A stretch of DNA of 64,000 nt from Codonopsis lanceolata (lineage: Eukaryota > Streptophyta > Magnoliopsida > Asterales > Campanulaceae), in the NCBI GenBank assembly GCA_013146195.2, contig CM028382.1:56340027-56404026 (forward strand). Direction: 5' to 3'. The position numbers were made by a program, and so were the translations under genes. Positions within the stretch are counted from its first letter, which is position 1. Each line of letters starts with the position of its first letter. Shown in pieces: positions 30,868 through 43,106 of this stretch. The notes under the pieces are model-generated. The model was not told the origin of the DNA. It worked only from the letters and a program-made list of their open reading frames with translations, and ran no database searches.

Positions 30868-33610
30868 ATGTCCGACGGAGAGTTTTCAGAAAATGATCGA
30901 GAAGAGTTCGCCATAACGCAAAACGACCCCGATGAGCAATGAGAAATCCCTATCCCGGACGTTGTGTACGAAGAGGGAGACGCGCGTCGTGCCGGTGAGT
31001 CGTAGCTGCGACCTCACGTGCAGTGGATCCGAGGCCCATGTGCTGTAATTACTCGTCGAGCTTGTCCGGTGGGGAGGTGAGCAAGGCCGCCGAGTTCGCG
31101 AGGGGCCACTGATTGGCCGAGCAAGAAGACGTAGTCGAAGAGCGGGCTGACAAGGACGTGCTGCCTGCCGCTGGAGAGACTTTGCCTGTTAACGAGGCTT
31201 GTGATTCGGCCGGAGAAGATTCTGACAATGTCCCCATCGCGAGGAGGAGAAGGGCCACGCGCCCAGAAAATGAGGCTACTACTTCCGCCCTCACCCCGGC
31301 TTGATGTCGGATGCGATGAAACTTTGTATGCGACTGGCGTTGTTAGATACCCACTAAGTTGACCGTTTGGTTTACTTGATGGGAATAGAGGCTAAGATTA
31401 CCGGGTAGAGGCCGGGCTATTCCCCAGCGGGATGGTAAACCTGCTTTCACGCGATTTTTCCGAGTTGGGCTCCGCTTGCCGTTGGATCCCTTTTTCCTCC
31501 AATTTTTGAAGACTTTTTGCCCGATGCCGAGTGACTTAATGTTGAACACTGTACGGGCACTGATGGCGTACATCGTGGTTTGTCGGTTGCTGCGGATAGA
31601 GCCCACGATCAAGTTGTTACGACGTCTGTTTATACTCACCGTTGATGCCTATGGTCGAGTGAATGCGCGGTCTAACTCGAGTTTCCTGAGGATTCTTTCT
31701 GATGTCCCGGGCAAGGTTGATTCCTGGGACCATAGAGGCCTTTTAGTCGAGTCGAGGAGAGGTTGGCCGATGATGTGCCGATGAGTCAGCTAGCATCCAC
31801 GCCCCCAAACTCCTGCGGCTTTCAAACCGGGACACCGGTCGCTGAATGTTATTCGGGATGCCCTAGGTTGTGGATGCAAGGCAGAGGGATCGCCCAAGAG
31901 TTTTTGTTTGACTGGAAGGAGCTCTGCTGCAACCCCAAAAATCTATGCTTGGCCGGGGTGCTCCGGGCAACCGTTCCCGGGGTTGAGCCTTTGTGCTCAT
32001 TTGATGAAGAAGAGGCCCACATGTATTGGGGTGATTGCCATGGTCGAAATTTTTGGGCAAATTGCCAGGAATGTCGCAGGCTGGGGCACAACTGCACGCC
32101 TGCTTATACCCTTGTTCCTGGTTCCTTTCCCTCTTTGACTGTTTTAAGTAGTTGTTTTGCTTATAAATGTCGTACTGATTTTCATTGCCCTCTTTTTGCA
32201 GCGATGATGACCCTACGACAACTGCAGCGGCTTGAGGCCGAAGAAAGTAGAAGGGTGGCTGCTCTAGCGAGCAAACCACCTCAAGATGTCCCGCTTGTCC
32301 CTTTTGGCCCTACGGCCAAGAAAACTCATGCGGCGAAGAGGCCGACTGAAACACTCCCTCCTCCTCCTCCTTTGCCTGCTGTTGAAGTGCCCGCCCCCGC
32401 TGATGATGCTGCTGCCAGGGCTGCAAAGGCCGCTGGGAAAAGAAAGAGGCAGCCCTCTCCGGTAGTTGATAGACCTGTCCGTCCACGGGGCACGGATTCT
32501 CGATCATCGCCGGGGAGTCTAAGCCTTGGGCAGTGCCCTACATGATGCCGACTACCGTTGCGGCATGGAAGTGGTTAGCGGGCTTTCAGAGGTCCCCAAC
32601 GTCGGGCATATTGACCTATCTGCCCGTGGAAGCCCAGCCGGCTTGGTGGGTAAGGGCATTGTGAAGAGGCTGCTGCAGGAGGAGGTGACCCACCCAGGAG
32701 ACTCCGGCATGTCTTGCTCGGACATGCTGGCTTGAATTTGAGCGAGGTATGTATGAGGTTGCTCTTCCATACTATGTCTTCGTTTATCTCGTACTGACGT
32801 TGTTTTTGTGTTTTTTTTTTCAGATTGCCTCTACTTGCACCAACCTTTACAATCGATATACCGAGGAGAGGGACGCTCGGAAGAAAGCAGAGGCCGAGGG
32901 GTGGAGCTCGGCCTTGAAAAACAAGAGCGAGCAAGTGGTCGCTCTTGACCGATCCCTGAAGAGTGACGCCACTACAAAGAAACTGGAGGCCGACAAGAAG
33001 GCTTTGGCCGAGGAAAAGACGACCCTCGTGGCCCAACAAAAGAAATCCCAGAGCCTTGATCGAAGCTGACCAAATTTTCTGAAGCCGAGGTGAAGGCACC
33101 GATGAGCAGCGCCAGGACGTGAGTGGCCATAGATTCCTTTTCGTCACCGGCGGCGCCGAGTTGCCGTGAAGGATTTCGAGGCTTCCCTATCTATGCCTCG
33201 CAAGCGCACCGAGCCATACTCCCATATTATGCAGGCAACTAATCATATCTTGCGGATGCTCGCAGGACGTGGACTCGGTTGACATGGGAACAATGGCTGA
33301 ATGGGCGTTGCTCGACCCCTACAGTCTGGAAGCCCGGAAGCTGCATCATCTAGTCCCTTATACTAAGGCCGAACTGGAAGCTATGGCCCGAGATGACCTG
33401 GACGACGGCTTGGAAGCGTGGGATCCCCCCAGCCCGCTGGCGGTGAACGTCTGCAGCTTGATAGACGCCAAGAAGCGCGTAAAAAGAGGCGACTCACGGA
33501 GGCCGCCGTCAGCCTCAAGTAGAGCTTCGTGCCTCTGTTATCGAGAGGCAATCGTGTGCTACTCAAACCGCCTCCCGACGCATCATGAGGCTCCATGTTT
33601 TGGCCGATGA
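30868..33610 (+). pseudogene. Transposase_28-like ('putative gypsy type transposon') gene, decayed
   Basis: The acceptor tctctgtAG at 30867 is followed by ATGTCCGACGGAGAG (MSDGEFSENDREEFA), then a stop after 24 codons. Recognisable pieces follow in shifting frames: an acidic linker with DNVPIARRRRATRP (about 31230), the family-like segment LPLDPFFLQFLKTFCPMPSD with MAYIVVCRLLRIEPT (31476-31640), a Pro/Ala-rich basic segment (32340-32500), and a coiled coil (NRYTEERDARKKAEAE... LEADKKALAEEK, about 32850-33050). Introns are likely at 30593-30867 and 32747-32823. Such proteins are encoded by extra ORFs in plant Gypsy elements and their function is unknown. Many frame breaks make it dead. Confidence 0.6.
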
Positions 33611-33900
33611 GCTATTTGTACTTGCAGCTTGTAAAATTTGATGACTGTTTTGAACACTTATTTTCGAACCCTGGATCTTTGATCTTTTTGGCTGACATGT
33701 AACCCGTATTTATCCATTGTTATTCTGCCCGATAATGTTTGCTTGTGTTTTTCCTGCATTTAATTAGTGCCAACACAGTTGTATGCGGGGTAGTCCCCCA
33801 AAAATATATCGGGCAATAATGATTGATTAAGTAATCGTGCAAAAAGATTAACCCAGAAACAATAAAGTGAACATATCGCGTATCTTAGGTTAATGCCAGT
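33611..33900 (+). other. 3' flank of the Transposase_28-like gene up to the gap
   Basis: No ORF. Ends in ...tagtcccccaaaaatatatcgggcaa... and then the N run. Confidence 0.4.
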
Positions 33901-34000
33901 NNNNNNNNNNNNNNNNNNNNNNNNNNNNNNNNNNNNNNNNNNNNNNNNNNNNNNNNNNNNNNNNNNNNNNNNNNNNNNNNNNNNNNNNNNNNNNNNNNNN
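33901..34000. other. assembly gap (100 N)
   Basis: Exactly 100 N, a common convention for a scaffold gap of unknown length. ORFs translated through it are not real. Confidence 0.98.
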
Positions 34001-35800
34001 AAAGAATGGCACTTATTGATCTCCTTAAAGAGTTCGTGGACATATTTGCCTGTCCTACGAAGATATGCCCGGCTAGACCCACCATAGTCGAACACCGAAT
34101 CCCCATATATCCTGATGCTCGCCTGGCCAAGCAAAGCTCCGCCGCATCAAGCTAGAATGGTCACTACAAGTTAAAGAAGAAATCATGAAGCAGCTATGCC
34201 ATTAATTTATTCTAGTAGTCGAATACCGATCCGCCGTCCAACATAGTGACTGCTCCTAAGCCCAACCGAAAGTCCTGGACTGTAGATTTCCGCGACCTCA
34301 ACAAAGCACGCCTAAAGATGACTTCCTCTACGCCCAATATTGATATTGTGGTAGGCGCGTCATTGCTCATAAGTCCGATCCTTCGTCGGCAGCATCTTGG
34401 GCTATAATCAAATCAAAATGGCGATGAGGACGGAGAAGACTTCATTTACTACTCACGGGGTACTTATTGCTATCTTGTCATGCCATTTGGGTGAAAAATG
34501 CAGGGGCTACTTATTCAGAGGGCTACCACCACCTCTTCCGCGACATGATCCACAAAGAAATGAAGGTCTATGTTGATGACATGATCGTGCATTCAGTGGC
34601 ATGCGGTTGCCCATGTCAAAGACGCTTCGAAAATTCTTCGGAGGTTAAGGAAGCGCCAATGAAGTTTAACCCACGCAAATGCATTTAGGGTTGCAAAACA
34701 GGTCTGGGATTCTTAGTGACGGCGAGGGGCATCGAGATTGAGCCGGCAAAGATCAAAGCCATCCCCAGAGATGCCGGCGAAAACTCCAGCGAAGTCAAAG
34801 GCTTCCTAGGCCGGTGCGATTATATCGGTCGTTTCATCCGGCCGGTGACAACCGTATGTGAGCCCTTTTCAAACTCTAAAAAGAATCTTGACCAAGTGCG
34901 GATGAGAGTGCCGGCTAGCCTTTGAAAAAATAAAGTCTACCTTACCAATCCGCTTGTGCTATACACGTAAAACCTCTCCTCATATATTTAAGTCGCGAAC
35001 ACGTCGGTAGAGGTATGCTTTCGCCGAGAGAAGAAGATTCCTACATCAAAAATGCTATATACTTAATAAGTAGGAGGAAGCTAGGGGAAGCGAGCTAAAC
35101 TATCCGGCAAGCGGAGAAAGGCACTTTAGTGCAGGCCACTCAGGCTGAACCTATCTCGGAGACGGTCCGTCAAACTTCATATCGAGAATGGACCACATCA
35201 AATACATCTTTGGCAAGCCATCATCCGGTCGGCGGCCAAGTGGTCTTTTCTTCTCAGCGAGTTTGACCTGACTTATGTCACACTCCAGAGTCTATCGAGG
35301 TGTAATTGCGGGAGACACTTAGCCGATCTACCCTTGAAGGCCAGAAGATGCAGCGAGCTGGCTTCCCAGACGAAGGTGTTTGGAAATCATGACCATGACA
35401 CGGTTGGCGATTTTCTTTAGCGAGACGCAAACAAAAGAGGCTTTGGCGTAGGGATCTTACTCATCGACCGGTGATTCTCATACTCGTAGCTATAAGATTG
35501 GAGTTCGAATGTTCAAATAATCGGCGAGAATATGAAGCTGTATTCTTTGGCTTAGAAGCTCAAAGGGGCTAAAGATCTCGAAAGTCTATGAAGACTGCAT
35601 ACGATCATAAATCAAGTCGAAGGGAGATGAAAAACCCGGGATCTGGCTGCGGCTTCTATCATGCCATGCTAGCACTGCCTTGATTTGACTCTACCTCGTT
35701 CCATTATCTACGAGATAGGAATCAATTCGCCGATGCCTTAGCCACTACGGCATCGTTAGTCCAAATTCTGAGAAACTAATGTTGACCATTCGTAGTCGGG
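34001..35800 (+). pseudogene. Tat-like Gypsy reverse transcriptase and RNase H, decayed
   Basis: The first readable piece after the gap is MALIDLLKEFVDIFACPTK followed by VEHRIPIYPDAR. Then, across frame breaks: WTVDFRDLNKARLK (about 34280), MKVYVDDMIVHS with the catalytic YVDD (about 34561-34596), KGFLGRCDYIGRFIRP (about 34797-34845), and in RNase H IKYIFGKPSS and FDLTYVTLQS (35190-35300). This order is that of Ty3/Gypsy RT-RNase H, and the thumb wording is Tat/Ogre-like. The sequence has numerous small indels and stops. YVDD is kept but no frame is long, so it cannot be active. Confidence 0.75.
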
Positions 35801-36080
35801 AAAAGGTCACTCCGACGTCTTTGTTTCAAAATTAATGCAGCCCAAAAGCATCACGAGCCCCGGTATGCCGACATCCTAAATCAAGTTTTGAGAAAGGTAT
35901 CTATCCTCCCGGCCTAGATAAAAGAGGAAGAGTCTCCCTGCGCTGGTGGGCCTCACAATTTGTACTCGAGTCAAAGGTGGCAACATGTATAAGAGGCACT
36001 ATCAAGGGCTCAACTTATTATGTGTCAATCGCCAAAGGCCAGTGAGAGCAAATCATTGATCAATCGCATGGTGGTACTGC

Positions 36081-37095
36081 ATGGCCCCACATGAATGGCC
36101 ATATGCTATCCAAGAAAATTATCCGACAGGGGTACTATTGGAGTACGCCGAAACCGATCGGTGTGATTCGACATCGCGACAAATGCCAATGCTTTACCAA
36201 TCTACGGCAAAGATGTGCCCTCACATGTCTTATATAACCCGCGACCCACGGCCCTTCTCAACATGGGGAATCGACGTCATAGGCCAAACTCATTCGAAGG
36301 GATCCAATGGCCATGAATACGCCCCGTCTGTAGCCGCCGATTTTTACAAAGTGGGTGGAAGCCTCTTCCTACAAAGTCTAAATGCTCGAAAGGTGTCCGA
36401 AGTTCATCCGGATCAATATTATATACCACTGGGAGTACCTTTCGAGATAATCTCGACAACGGCTCACATTTTGAAGGGACGTGAATCGCCTACTCGACGA
36501 GTTCAAAATCCAAAGACATAAGTCCTCCCCTACAGCCGCAAGCCAATGGTGCCATTGAAGGCCGAATAAAACACTTGAAAATATCATCGAAAAATGGCCG
36601 ATATAGGAAGAGACCGGCCAAAAAATTGCCGCTAGCCCTATCGCACTCGGTCCGCGCACCCCCGGGGCTACCCCTTATTCTCTAGCATATGGCATGGAGG
36701 CGGTACTGCTGATAGAGGTTGAAATTCCATCACTAAGAGTGATGATGGAATCTGACATAGCTGAAATTGACTGGGTCAAAGGGCGATATGAAGAATTGGC
36801 CCTAATCGACGAACGACGCCTACTAGCCCTAGAGCACACCCGGGCATATCAAAGGCGCATCGCCCGGGCTTTCAATAAAAAAGTCAAAGGCCGCGACATC
36901 CAAGTCGGAGACCTTGTGCTTTGAGAAAAACCTCCTAGTTATGTTGATACTAGGGGAAAATGGAAGTCTCCCTGGATGGGACCATACATTGTTAAGGAGA
37001 TCCGGTCAGGAGGTGTCGTGCTTCTCACAAACCAGGATGGAGAAGATCTTGTCCAGCCCTTCAACCTCGACAAACTCAAAAGGTACTATGCCTGA
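36081..37095 (+). pseudogene. Tat-like Gypsy integrase, decayed
   Basis: RPFSTWGIDVIGQTHSKGSN (about 36250-36310) carries the first catalytic Asp, and NGHEYAPSVAADFY follows. The second Asp and the Glu region are scrambled by frameshifts (36440-36600). From 36670 PYSLAYGMEAVLLIEVEIPS and the C-terminal region (VKGRDIQVGDLVL, a stop, then WKSPWMGPYIVKEI and FNLDKLKRYYA ending at TGA 37095) match plant Gypsy integrase ends. Same orientation as the RT to its left, presumably the same element. Confidence 0.75.
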
Positions 37096-37788
37096 GCTAA
37101 TCTATCCAGCGGTTGCTTCCCTCTCCAGCCCGCTAGGCTGAAAACCCGAAAGGGCGGTCTAGGCAAAAGTTAGGGCATATATAAAAAGTAATAAAAATAA
37201 AATAATAATAATAATAAAAAAAAGACAATAAAAAAGGAGAAATAAGGGCTCACTAGGTTGAAAACCCGAAAGGGCAGCCTAGGAAAAAGTTAGAGCATAT
37301 ATATATAAATAAAGAAAAAAAATCAGGAGATAAAGGAGAGGGAAGACACTTTTTAAGTCCTCGGCATATTACCTCCGGCCTTCAGCATACGGGAAGCTCG
37401 ACTGACAGGGAAAAAAGAAAAACCACGACAAGAAGCTCATATTAAGACATTAAAATATAATATTATGGGTCCTAAGGTGCAACTTAGGAATATTTATTAA
37501 GACATTTAAATTATACATTGATTGCATGTACATATCTATCTATTGCCTGTACCCCCTTGTTTTCCCATAAACTATCCCCTTTTTGTAGCTTAAGCCCCAG
37601 GGTGGTCCATCAATGTCTGCGGCGTCCGCCCAGCCGGGCCCATATACTCCTCCTGCGGGGCGCAGAAGAAGCTCTAGTCTCACTCGCCGGATGTTAGCCA
37701 CCGTAAGTGTCTCCCTCTTCATCATCGGCATCCCCGTTCTCCCGGCAAACATTGCTCTGACCATTCGTTATCTCCGAAGCAAGTACAT
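37096..37788 (+). other. post-pol spacer with a duplicated gaaaacccgaaagggc block
   Basis: ctaggctgaaaacccgaaagggc...gttagggcat at 37133-37180 recurs at 37253-37300 (120-bp period). This phrase sits just after pol in Tat-type elements. Between and after are A-rich simple repeats (taataataa). No gene. Confidence 0.55.
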
Positions 37789-39319
37789 CTAGGTGGGAGA
37801 GGAGAGCCATCTCTCTTGTTCCCACGGATTATCATGCCTGCTCGCGATGCTCAGCCGAGGAGGCTCATTGCCGCCAGCTCTCAAAGCCGTGCCCCATCCA
37901 GTCTGGGGAGGAGGAGCAACTACTTCTGGTTCCCATGGGTTGTGCTGCCTACTAACATTGCTTAATCTGCGGGGTGCATTGCTGGGACCCGCAGTATTCG
38001 ATCCAGGGGCTGTTCGAGCATCGAGACCATGTACCCGCCTGAACTCCGCCTCCAAAGCCTGAGGAACGACTAACCCCGAACTGTCAATATCCTCGCCTAT
38101 CTCCATCAGGCGAGCATCTACCCCGTTAGTAACATGACAGCCCAACAAGTTCCTCGGCCGCACCGATAACACGGACGGCCCTCGAGCTACCATGATCCAT
38201 GCCAGGTACCCATGGGACAGAAGCATATAATCAGCAAATGGATAGGCTACCTCCAGCCTCTCAGAATCCCGTTGCCACATACCCTGAATAGTGGCACCCA
38301 AGTCCTCGTCAGTATTCTCCACCTCCATATATATAGGACGAGTTGAGTCGGGAATCAGCTGCTCTCTCCCAAATTGGCGCAAGATCCGGTCAGGCCTATA
38401 AAAGGAGGTCCGCTCAATACCCAGCATGACCACTTGACTATATTCAGCGGAATGCAGAAGAAAACGCCGGATCTGCCAATGATGAATTACCCAGATTATG
38501 TCCATGGAGCCCTGGCGGTAAAAATGATCAACCCAATCAAATTCAAAGTAATTGGTCTGAGGAAGATGGCCACGAACACCATAAAGTGCTGGGTCATATG
38601 GTGCTCCATGCGGTACGGGAGCCAGAACCCAAAGAAAGTGCTCCTCCAGCCACATGTGGAGCAAAATGGGGCTACCGGTAGGGAATAATTCTTCACTGCC
38701 GGCAAAAGCAGTCAGGCCCGCGAAGGTCTCCGCCAGAATCACCGGAACAATATTCAACCGGCGATCTCGAGCCTGTAATGCAAGGTCAACGACCCGCACA
38801 TCAACAAATCCGGGTGGACCCACCAACAGATATCTCCCTACCAGACAAAGGAAGAGCGCCGTAAGCCTACGCCGCAGGTAATCCACGTCATCCTCCCTAT
38901 ATTCTGTGAAGGCCCCAGGGAGGACAGTTAAATTAAAAGTTACTCCATTAAAGAAACCTGGAGTAGCCTGGCGGGTAGTGTGAAATAGCTCCCGGATGGC
39001 CATGTATGGACGCCTCCTGTAAGCAGGCACTGCGATCTGGCGAGAAGGTGCCACCCCCAGCATCGCACAAAATTCTTCAAATGTGGGGCACATCTCATTC
39101 ATGCCGAAAGTTAAACAGATGGTCTTGAGGAGACCAAAACCTGGAGGCTCCCCTCAACATGTCCCAATTTATGACGACGTTTCTCCAGGACAATAGGCAC
39201 CTGAACCCAAAGATATGATCAAACCAGTCTCGCTCGTCTGATCGCAGAGATAGAATCCAGAAATCCAAGGCATTCTCATAAATTTCAATTTCCAAAGCCG
39301 TATAAATATGTGCGGCCAT
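37789..39319 (-). pseudogene. antisense extra ORF 1 of the Tat-like element (DUF7745-like protein), one frameshift
   Basis: Minus-strand 39102-37789 is open for 437 codons. The piece just upstream (39319-39095, 74 codons, MAAHIYTALEIEIYENAL..., then DMLRGASRFWSPQDHLFNF) reads directly into NEMCPTFEEFCAMLGV, but one extra base near 39106-39110 splits the two. The junction FW-x-P-x-x-x-x-F-x-F ... CPT-x-EE is the hallmark of the plant DUF7745-type proteins often annotated in retrotransposons. Further segments: FLCLVGRYLLVGPP, EEHFLWVLAPVPHG and DWVDHFYRQGSMDI. The C-terminus is Pro/Arg-rich with duplicated 'NEPPRLSIASRHDNPWE / APRRLSNVSRQHNPWE' tails. It lies antisense between pol and the LTR, where Tat-lineage extra ORFs are known. 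Function unknown. It is far better preserved than the neighbouring pol. Confidence 0.65.
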
Positions 39320-40149
39320 TTATGAAAGAGATGTGAAGGATTGTAAGGAAAAAGAGAGCAACGGCTGAGCAGAAGAGGGATTATGAATCGTGAGAAGAAG
39401 GAGCAAATGAGCTTGTGAAGAGGCAAGCCAGTCTCCGTCCATTTTTATACCGAAAATTGAAGAAATGGACATTTCTGTGCACAGTGCATAAATAGTAATG
39501 AACAATGGTTGCATAGGAGAAACCATGGCGCCACCATGAGCTCCCCCTGGCGCCGCACCAAGCCTCCCATATGGCCACACCAGGTGCCTTTTACTGCACT
39601 CGAAAATCGCCGGTATCTGGTTTATCTGTCCGACCGCCCATCGCTTCCTATATCGATCGCAAGGAAAGGAAGAAGCTATAAAGAAGGCTATGGCCATGGG
39701 CTCAATAGCCATAATACGCCGAGGAAACAAAGGAGGACGGCTATCTTTCCATTCCCGTATCATCAGAAAAGCCCACTCCAATCCGAAGGTGTATTCTTAC
39801 GAACTCCTTTTGCTAAAAATACAGCGTGCCACTACCTTTAGATATTTGGTATAGCTTTATATTTTGTGTGTATTTGAGTCTGCTTGTGTAATATTTTGCA
39901 TCGTATACAATTATATTGTATTATATAATAAATGTCTGTACAGGTTTCTTTTGAAAAAAAAAAGAAAATAACAAAAAAGAAAAGAGAGACTAATATTCGC
40001 AGGCATCCAAAGTTAATGCACTCGGGACGACTGGCTCCTATCAAGGCCACCACCCATGACCCATGGACCCCGTGCCACTGCAGACACCCGACTCTGGCGC
40101 GGCTCGACCCAACATCCGTATCATCATCATCATCATCATCATCTCGACG
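39320..40149 (-). other. spacer between the two antisense ORFs
   Basis: No supportable gene. The part next to ORF 1 is probably its promoter and leader on the minus strand. A short CAT-triplet tract (40117-40144) lies at the right end. Confidence 0.4.
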
Positions 40150-40935
40150 TCTAGTCTACCATCTGCGTCGCCTCCCCTGAAGAAAACTCGTCAGCAAGCT
40201 TCTGATAAAGCTTGCTAATGCTGAAGAAGCCCGCAAGCAACTTCTTGTAGGTAGACACGTTCACCTATGTAAAGAAAAAAAAGTGAGACAAGAAAAAGAA
40301 TATATTAGTCTCCAAAAATAATAATAATAGACATGCACAAAAAAAAAATGAATGATGAAAAATATATGTGTGCATGACAAAAAAAAATAAAAAAATAAAA
40401 AAGTAGTAAAAATAATAATAATAGAAAAAATGATAATAATAATAAATGCAAAGGTAAATGTGTCTACCAAACGGGCCTGCTCCGGGACTCGACGCTCCTC
40501 GGGAATCTCGACATCCGGGAGAACCTCCTCTACCATATGGCCACCCCATCGATATCGAAGGTAGAGAAGATATCATCAGGCTCAGTGAACATCAGGTTCT
40601 CGTCGAGAGATGAAGTGGAAGTCCCTGGTCTGGCAGAGGCATCAGAATGCAACACTAATCTCAAGAAAACCTCATACACCATAATTGGAAAATCTGTCGT
40701 TGGCATGAGGTATTTCGGTAATATCACCCGAAGGGATACCGTACTAAAATATGCGATTCGCCCATGTATAATGAATCCACCATAATGGATACCATCAATA
40801 TCCGCCTAAGTCCAAAAGCAACAACATAACCCAAGGAAGGAAGTGCAGGACTCGAGCTTGTAAGGAGATAAACCATGTTCTCATCAACCAGATGGGTCTG
40901 AAAAAGATGAGCATAAGATTTCCACAATTTTCCGG
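40150..40935 (-). pseudogene. downstream exons of the plant-mobile-domain antisense ORF, decayed
   Basis: Minus-strand pieces: GKLWKSYAHLFQTHLVDENM with MVYLLTSSSPALPSLGYVVA (to about 40724), then, after a frame break, PTTDFPIMVYEVFLRLVLHS (about 40700-40620) and VLPDVEIPEERRVPEQARLV (to about 40466). An AT-rich intron-like stretch (40266-40450) and a short last piece follow. Separated from the main PMD exon by an inserted LTR. Assignment to the same ORF is inferred from orientation and position. Confidence 0.4.
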
Positions 40936-42353
40936 GAATTTTCTTTTTATTTTGTGTTATTTTTAGTTAATTATGCTTTAGAAATATTATTATTTGTGGT
41001 TTTGTGCTTAATGTAGGTTTTCAAGCATAATCAAGCTTTTATACGGTGTTTAGCAGTTATTAGGGCTTAAAAGTTGTTTTAGAAATTATTTGGACAAAGT
41101 TCGTTAAGCCGTTAAGAGATCCAAGGCAAAATCAGGCTAACAGAGGCTAACGGAGGTGAAAATACTAACAAAGGACCAAATCCGGGAGGAATCGCAGGAG
41201 CATAGAAGTTATAAAGATCGATCAACCACGGCACCACGTGTCAAGTGCGGCCTAATCCGCGGACCTTCAATGGGTGAGGCACCAGCCCTGACCGAGATTC
41301 CACCTAGACCCCCTGCTCCAACCCGTGGATTGTTTTTCCTTACTCCTTTTATTCTTCCAGAATTCAAAGTCCCCAGGACTTTGTTCCCGGCACCACCCCA
41401 TTTTTCAAAAATTCCTCCATGCTTCTAACAATTGTCCGATAATAAAGGTTTGGGGCTTCAAATATCTACAATTGTTTAATTCTTCCTATCCCTATTTTTG
41501 ATAGTTGTATAATTTCTGCTTAAATTATTATGGAAATGCAATTATTTTTCTATGTTAAATGTAGTGTTTTAATTTAATCTATCTCTTTGTTTAGTACACA
41601 TTCATGTTGGTTATTATTTTGTGCACTTAATGCCTTTAATTAATTGATCACTAATTAAATGATTTTAGAAATATTTAGGATCCGCGAGAGCTACCTTTAT
41701 ATTTCGGACCAATCAATTTAATAGTTGGTGTTTTGTGACACACACCGATTGAGACTAGGTTTGACACACGATCGAACCACCTTAGCGATCAGGTCGGGAG
41801 GTTAGGGTTGACTATAAGATAGCCCGTAGTTGACCAATTTTATTTGTCTCGGCTACCAACATGACTTGTAGAAAAATATGGAGAGTTTCTTTTGCAAAGT
41901 ATTACCCATGTGTTTGGTTATTATTATGTGGCTTTTAATGGCGTAGCGAACCATTAGATGATCACTAGAATTATAGGATAAGATGAGCCCGTCCTATTAA
42001 TTCGAAAATCACATTAATTGTTTAACGTGAGAGGAGATCGTGCGTAGATAGTCAATTTCGACTATTTTCTCCTATGTTATAAAGGAGTTGTAGCTAGATT
42101 TTCTATAAAGAAGAATATTATAACTACCAAAACTTGAGTTAAAGAAAAGAGAGATTAAATTAAACACCGGCTAGACTAGAAATAATGCATTCCTATATTT
42201 TTATCTTGATTTGTTGTTGCCAAACCACCTCCGTAGTAGATTAAATTTAATTGAGGTTGGCTCAAATATAATTAGTTAGCATAATTTTGGTACTTAGTTG
42301 GAGTGAGAATTAAGGGATCGATAACTCGTACTTATGTACACTTTAAATATAAT
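40936..42353 (+). repeat. degenerate solo Athila-like LTR inside the antisense PMD gene
   Basis: Similar in order and wording to the LTR at 19755-21438: ttttctttttattttgtgttattttt at the start, 'ttcgttaagccgttaagagatccaaggcaaa...ggctaacggaggtg' (about 41099-41158), 'gtgttttaatttaat' (41566-41580) and 'agggatcgataactcgtacttatg' (42313-42336). The last 25 or so bases and a clear start are missing. No internal region, so a solo LTR is likely. Confidence 0.55.
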
Positions 42354-42488
42354 CTTAGAAAAAGAAAAAAAAAAAATGTTATCAGTAATAATGAATAAAA
42401 AAAGGGAGAAGTGTATGCTGAAAAAAAGAAGAAGTATATATATAATAAAAAAGAAAGAAAAACAGCAAAAGCAGGAAAAGGCATATAC

Positions 42489-43106
42489 CTCCCACGCCGG
42501 GGCAAATCCATTCAGGGTTGGCGAGTCATTCCGGCAAGCCCTGTCCATGGAAGCATATAATTCGGCTAAGCCCGCCTGTCCCCAGTCATAAGAAGGGATC
42601 CGCTCGAAGTCAGCCAAGCAGACCAGGATGGAAACCCGCAGGGTGGTAGAGGAGTTGGCAAAGAGCGCCGTGCCAAGAAAGAAAAATAAGAACGCTCTAG
42701 CCACTCGAGTCACGACAGCCATGTCATTTGCCGGCACCCGCCTGGCATTGCTGAGAAGCCAGTTTCGCACGCTGCCGATAAAGATCTCATCCGTCGATTT
42801 GAACTCCGGCTCAAAGCCCAAGAGGTCCACCACCTCCTCTCGACGCCGACGGAGAGTAAAATCCGGGGCCAAAGTCTCCCCGATGCTGGTAGGAAGACCA
42901 GTAATGGTAGCAAAGTCGCAAGGGGTCATGGTTGCTTCTCCCCAGCTAAAATAGAAGGTATGGGTGGTGTCCCACCAGAAGTCCTGCAGTGCATCGAAGA
43001 TCGGTAGATAACTTGTGAAGGGACAGAAGGCGTGGAGAAAAGTACTAAAACCAGAGCCCTCCACCAGGAGCTGTGCCGCCTCGGGCAACATGTGGTAAAT
43101 TTCCAT
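42489..43106 (-). pseudogene. antisense extra ORF 2 of the Tat-like element: plant mobile domain (PMD) exon
   Basis: Minus-strand ATG at 43106 opens MEIYHMLPEAAQLLVEGSGF. FWWDTTHTFYFSWGEATMTP, then CDFATITGLPTSIG follow; this THTFxxxxGExTxTxxDxxxxxGLP pattern is the PMD (PF10536, aminotransferase-like plant mobile domain) signature. The exon closes at GGGAG|GTATAT (donor at 42488); the ORF reading on into the T-rich intron to 42294 is an artefact. PMD proteins occur both as host genes (MAIL/MAIN) and in Tat-type elements. Position antisense to pol favours the latter. The exon is intact, but the downstream exons are broken by an LTR. Confidence 0.65.

Noticed and set aside
33760..34134. ORFs spanning the N run
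   Set aside because: They cross an assembly gap and contain unknown residues.
42294..42488. C-terminal extension of the PMD ORF (Phe/Leu/Ile-rich, membrane-like)
   Set aside because: It reads a T-rich intron beyond a good splice donor and runs into an inserted LTR.
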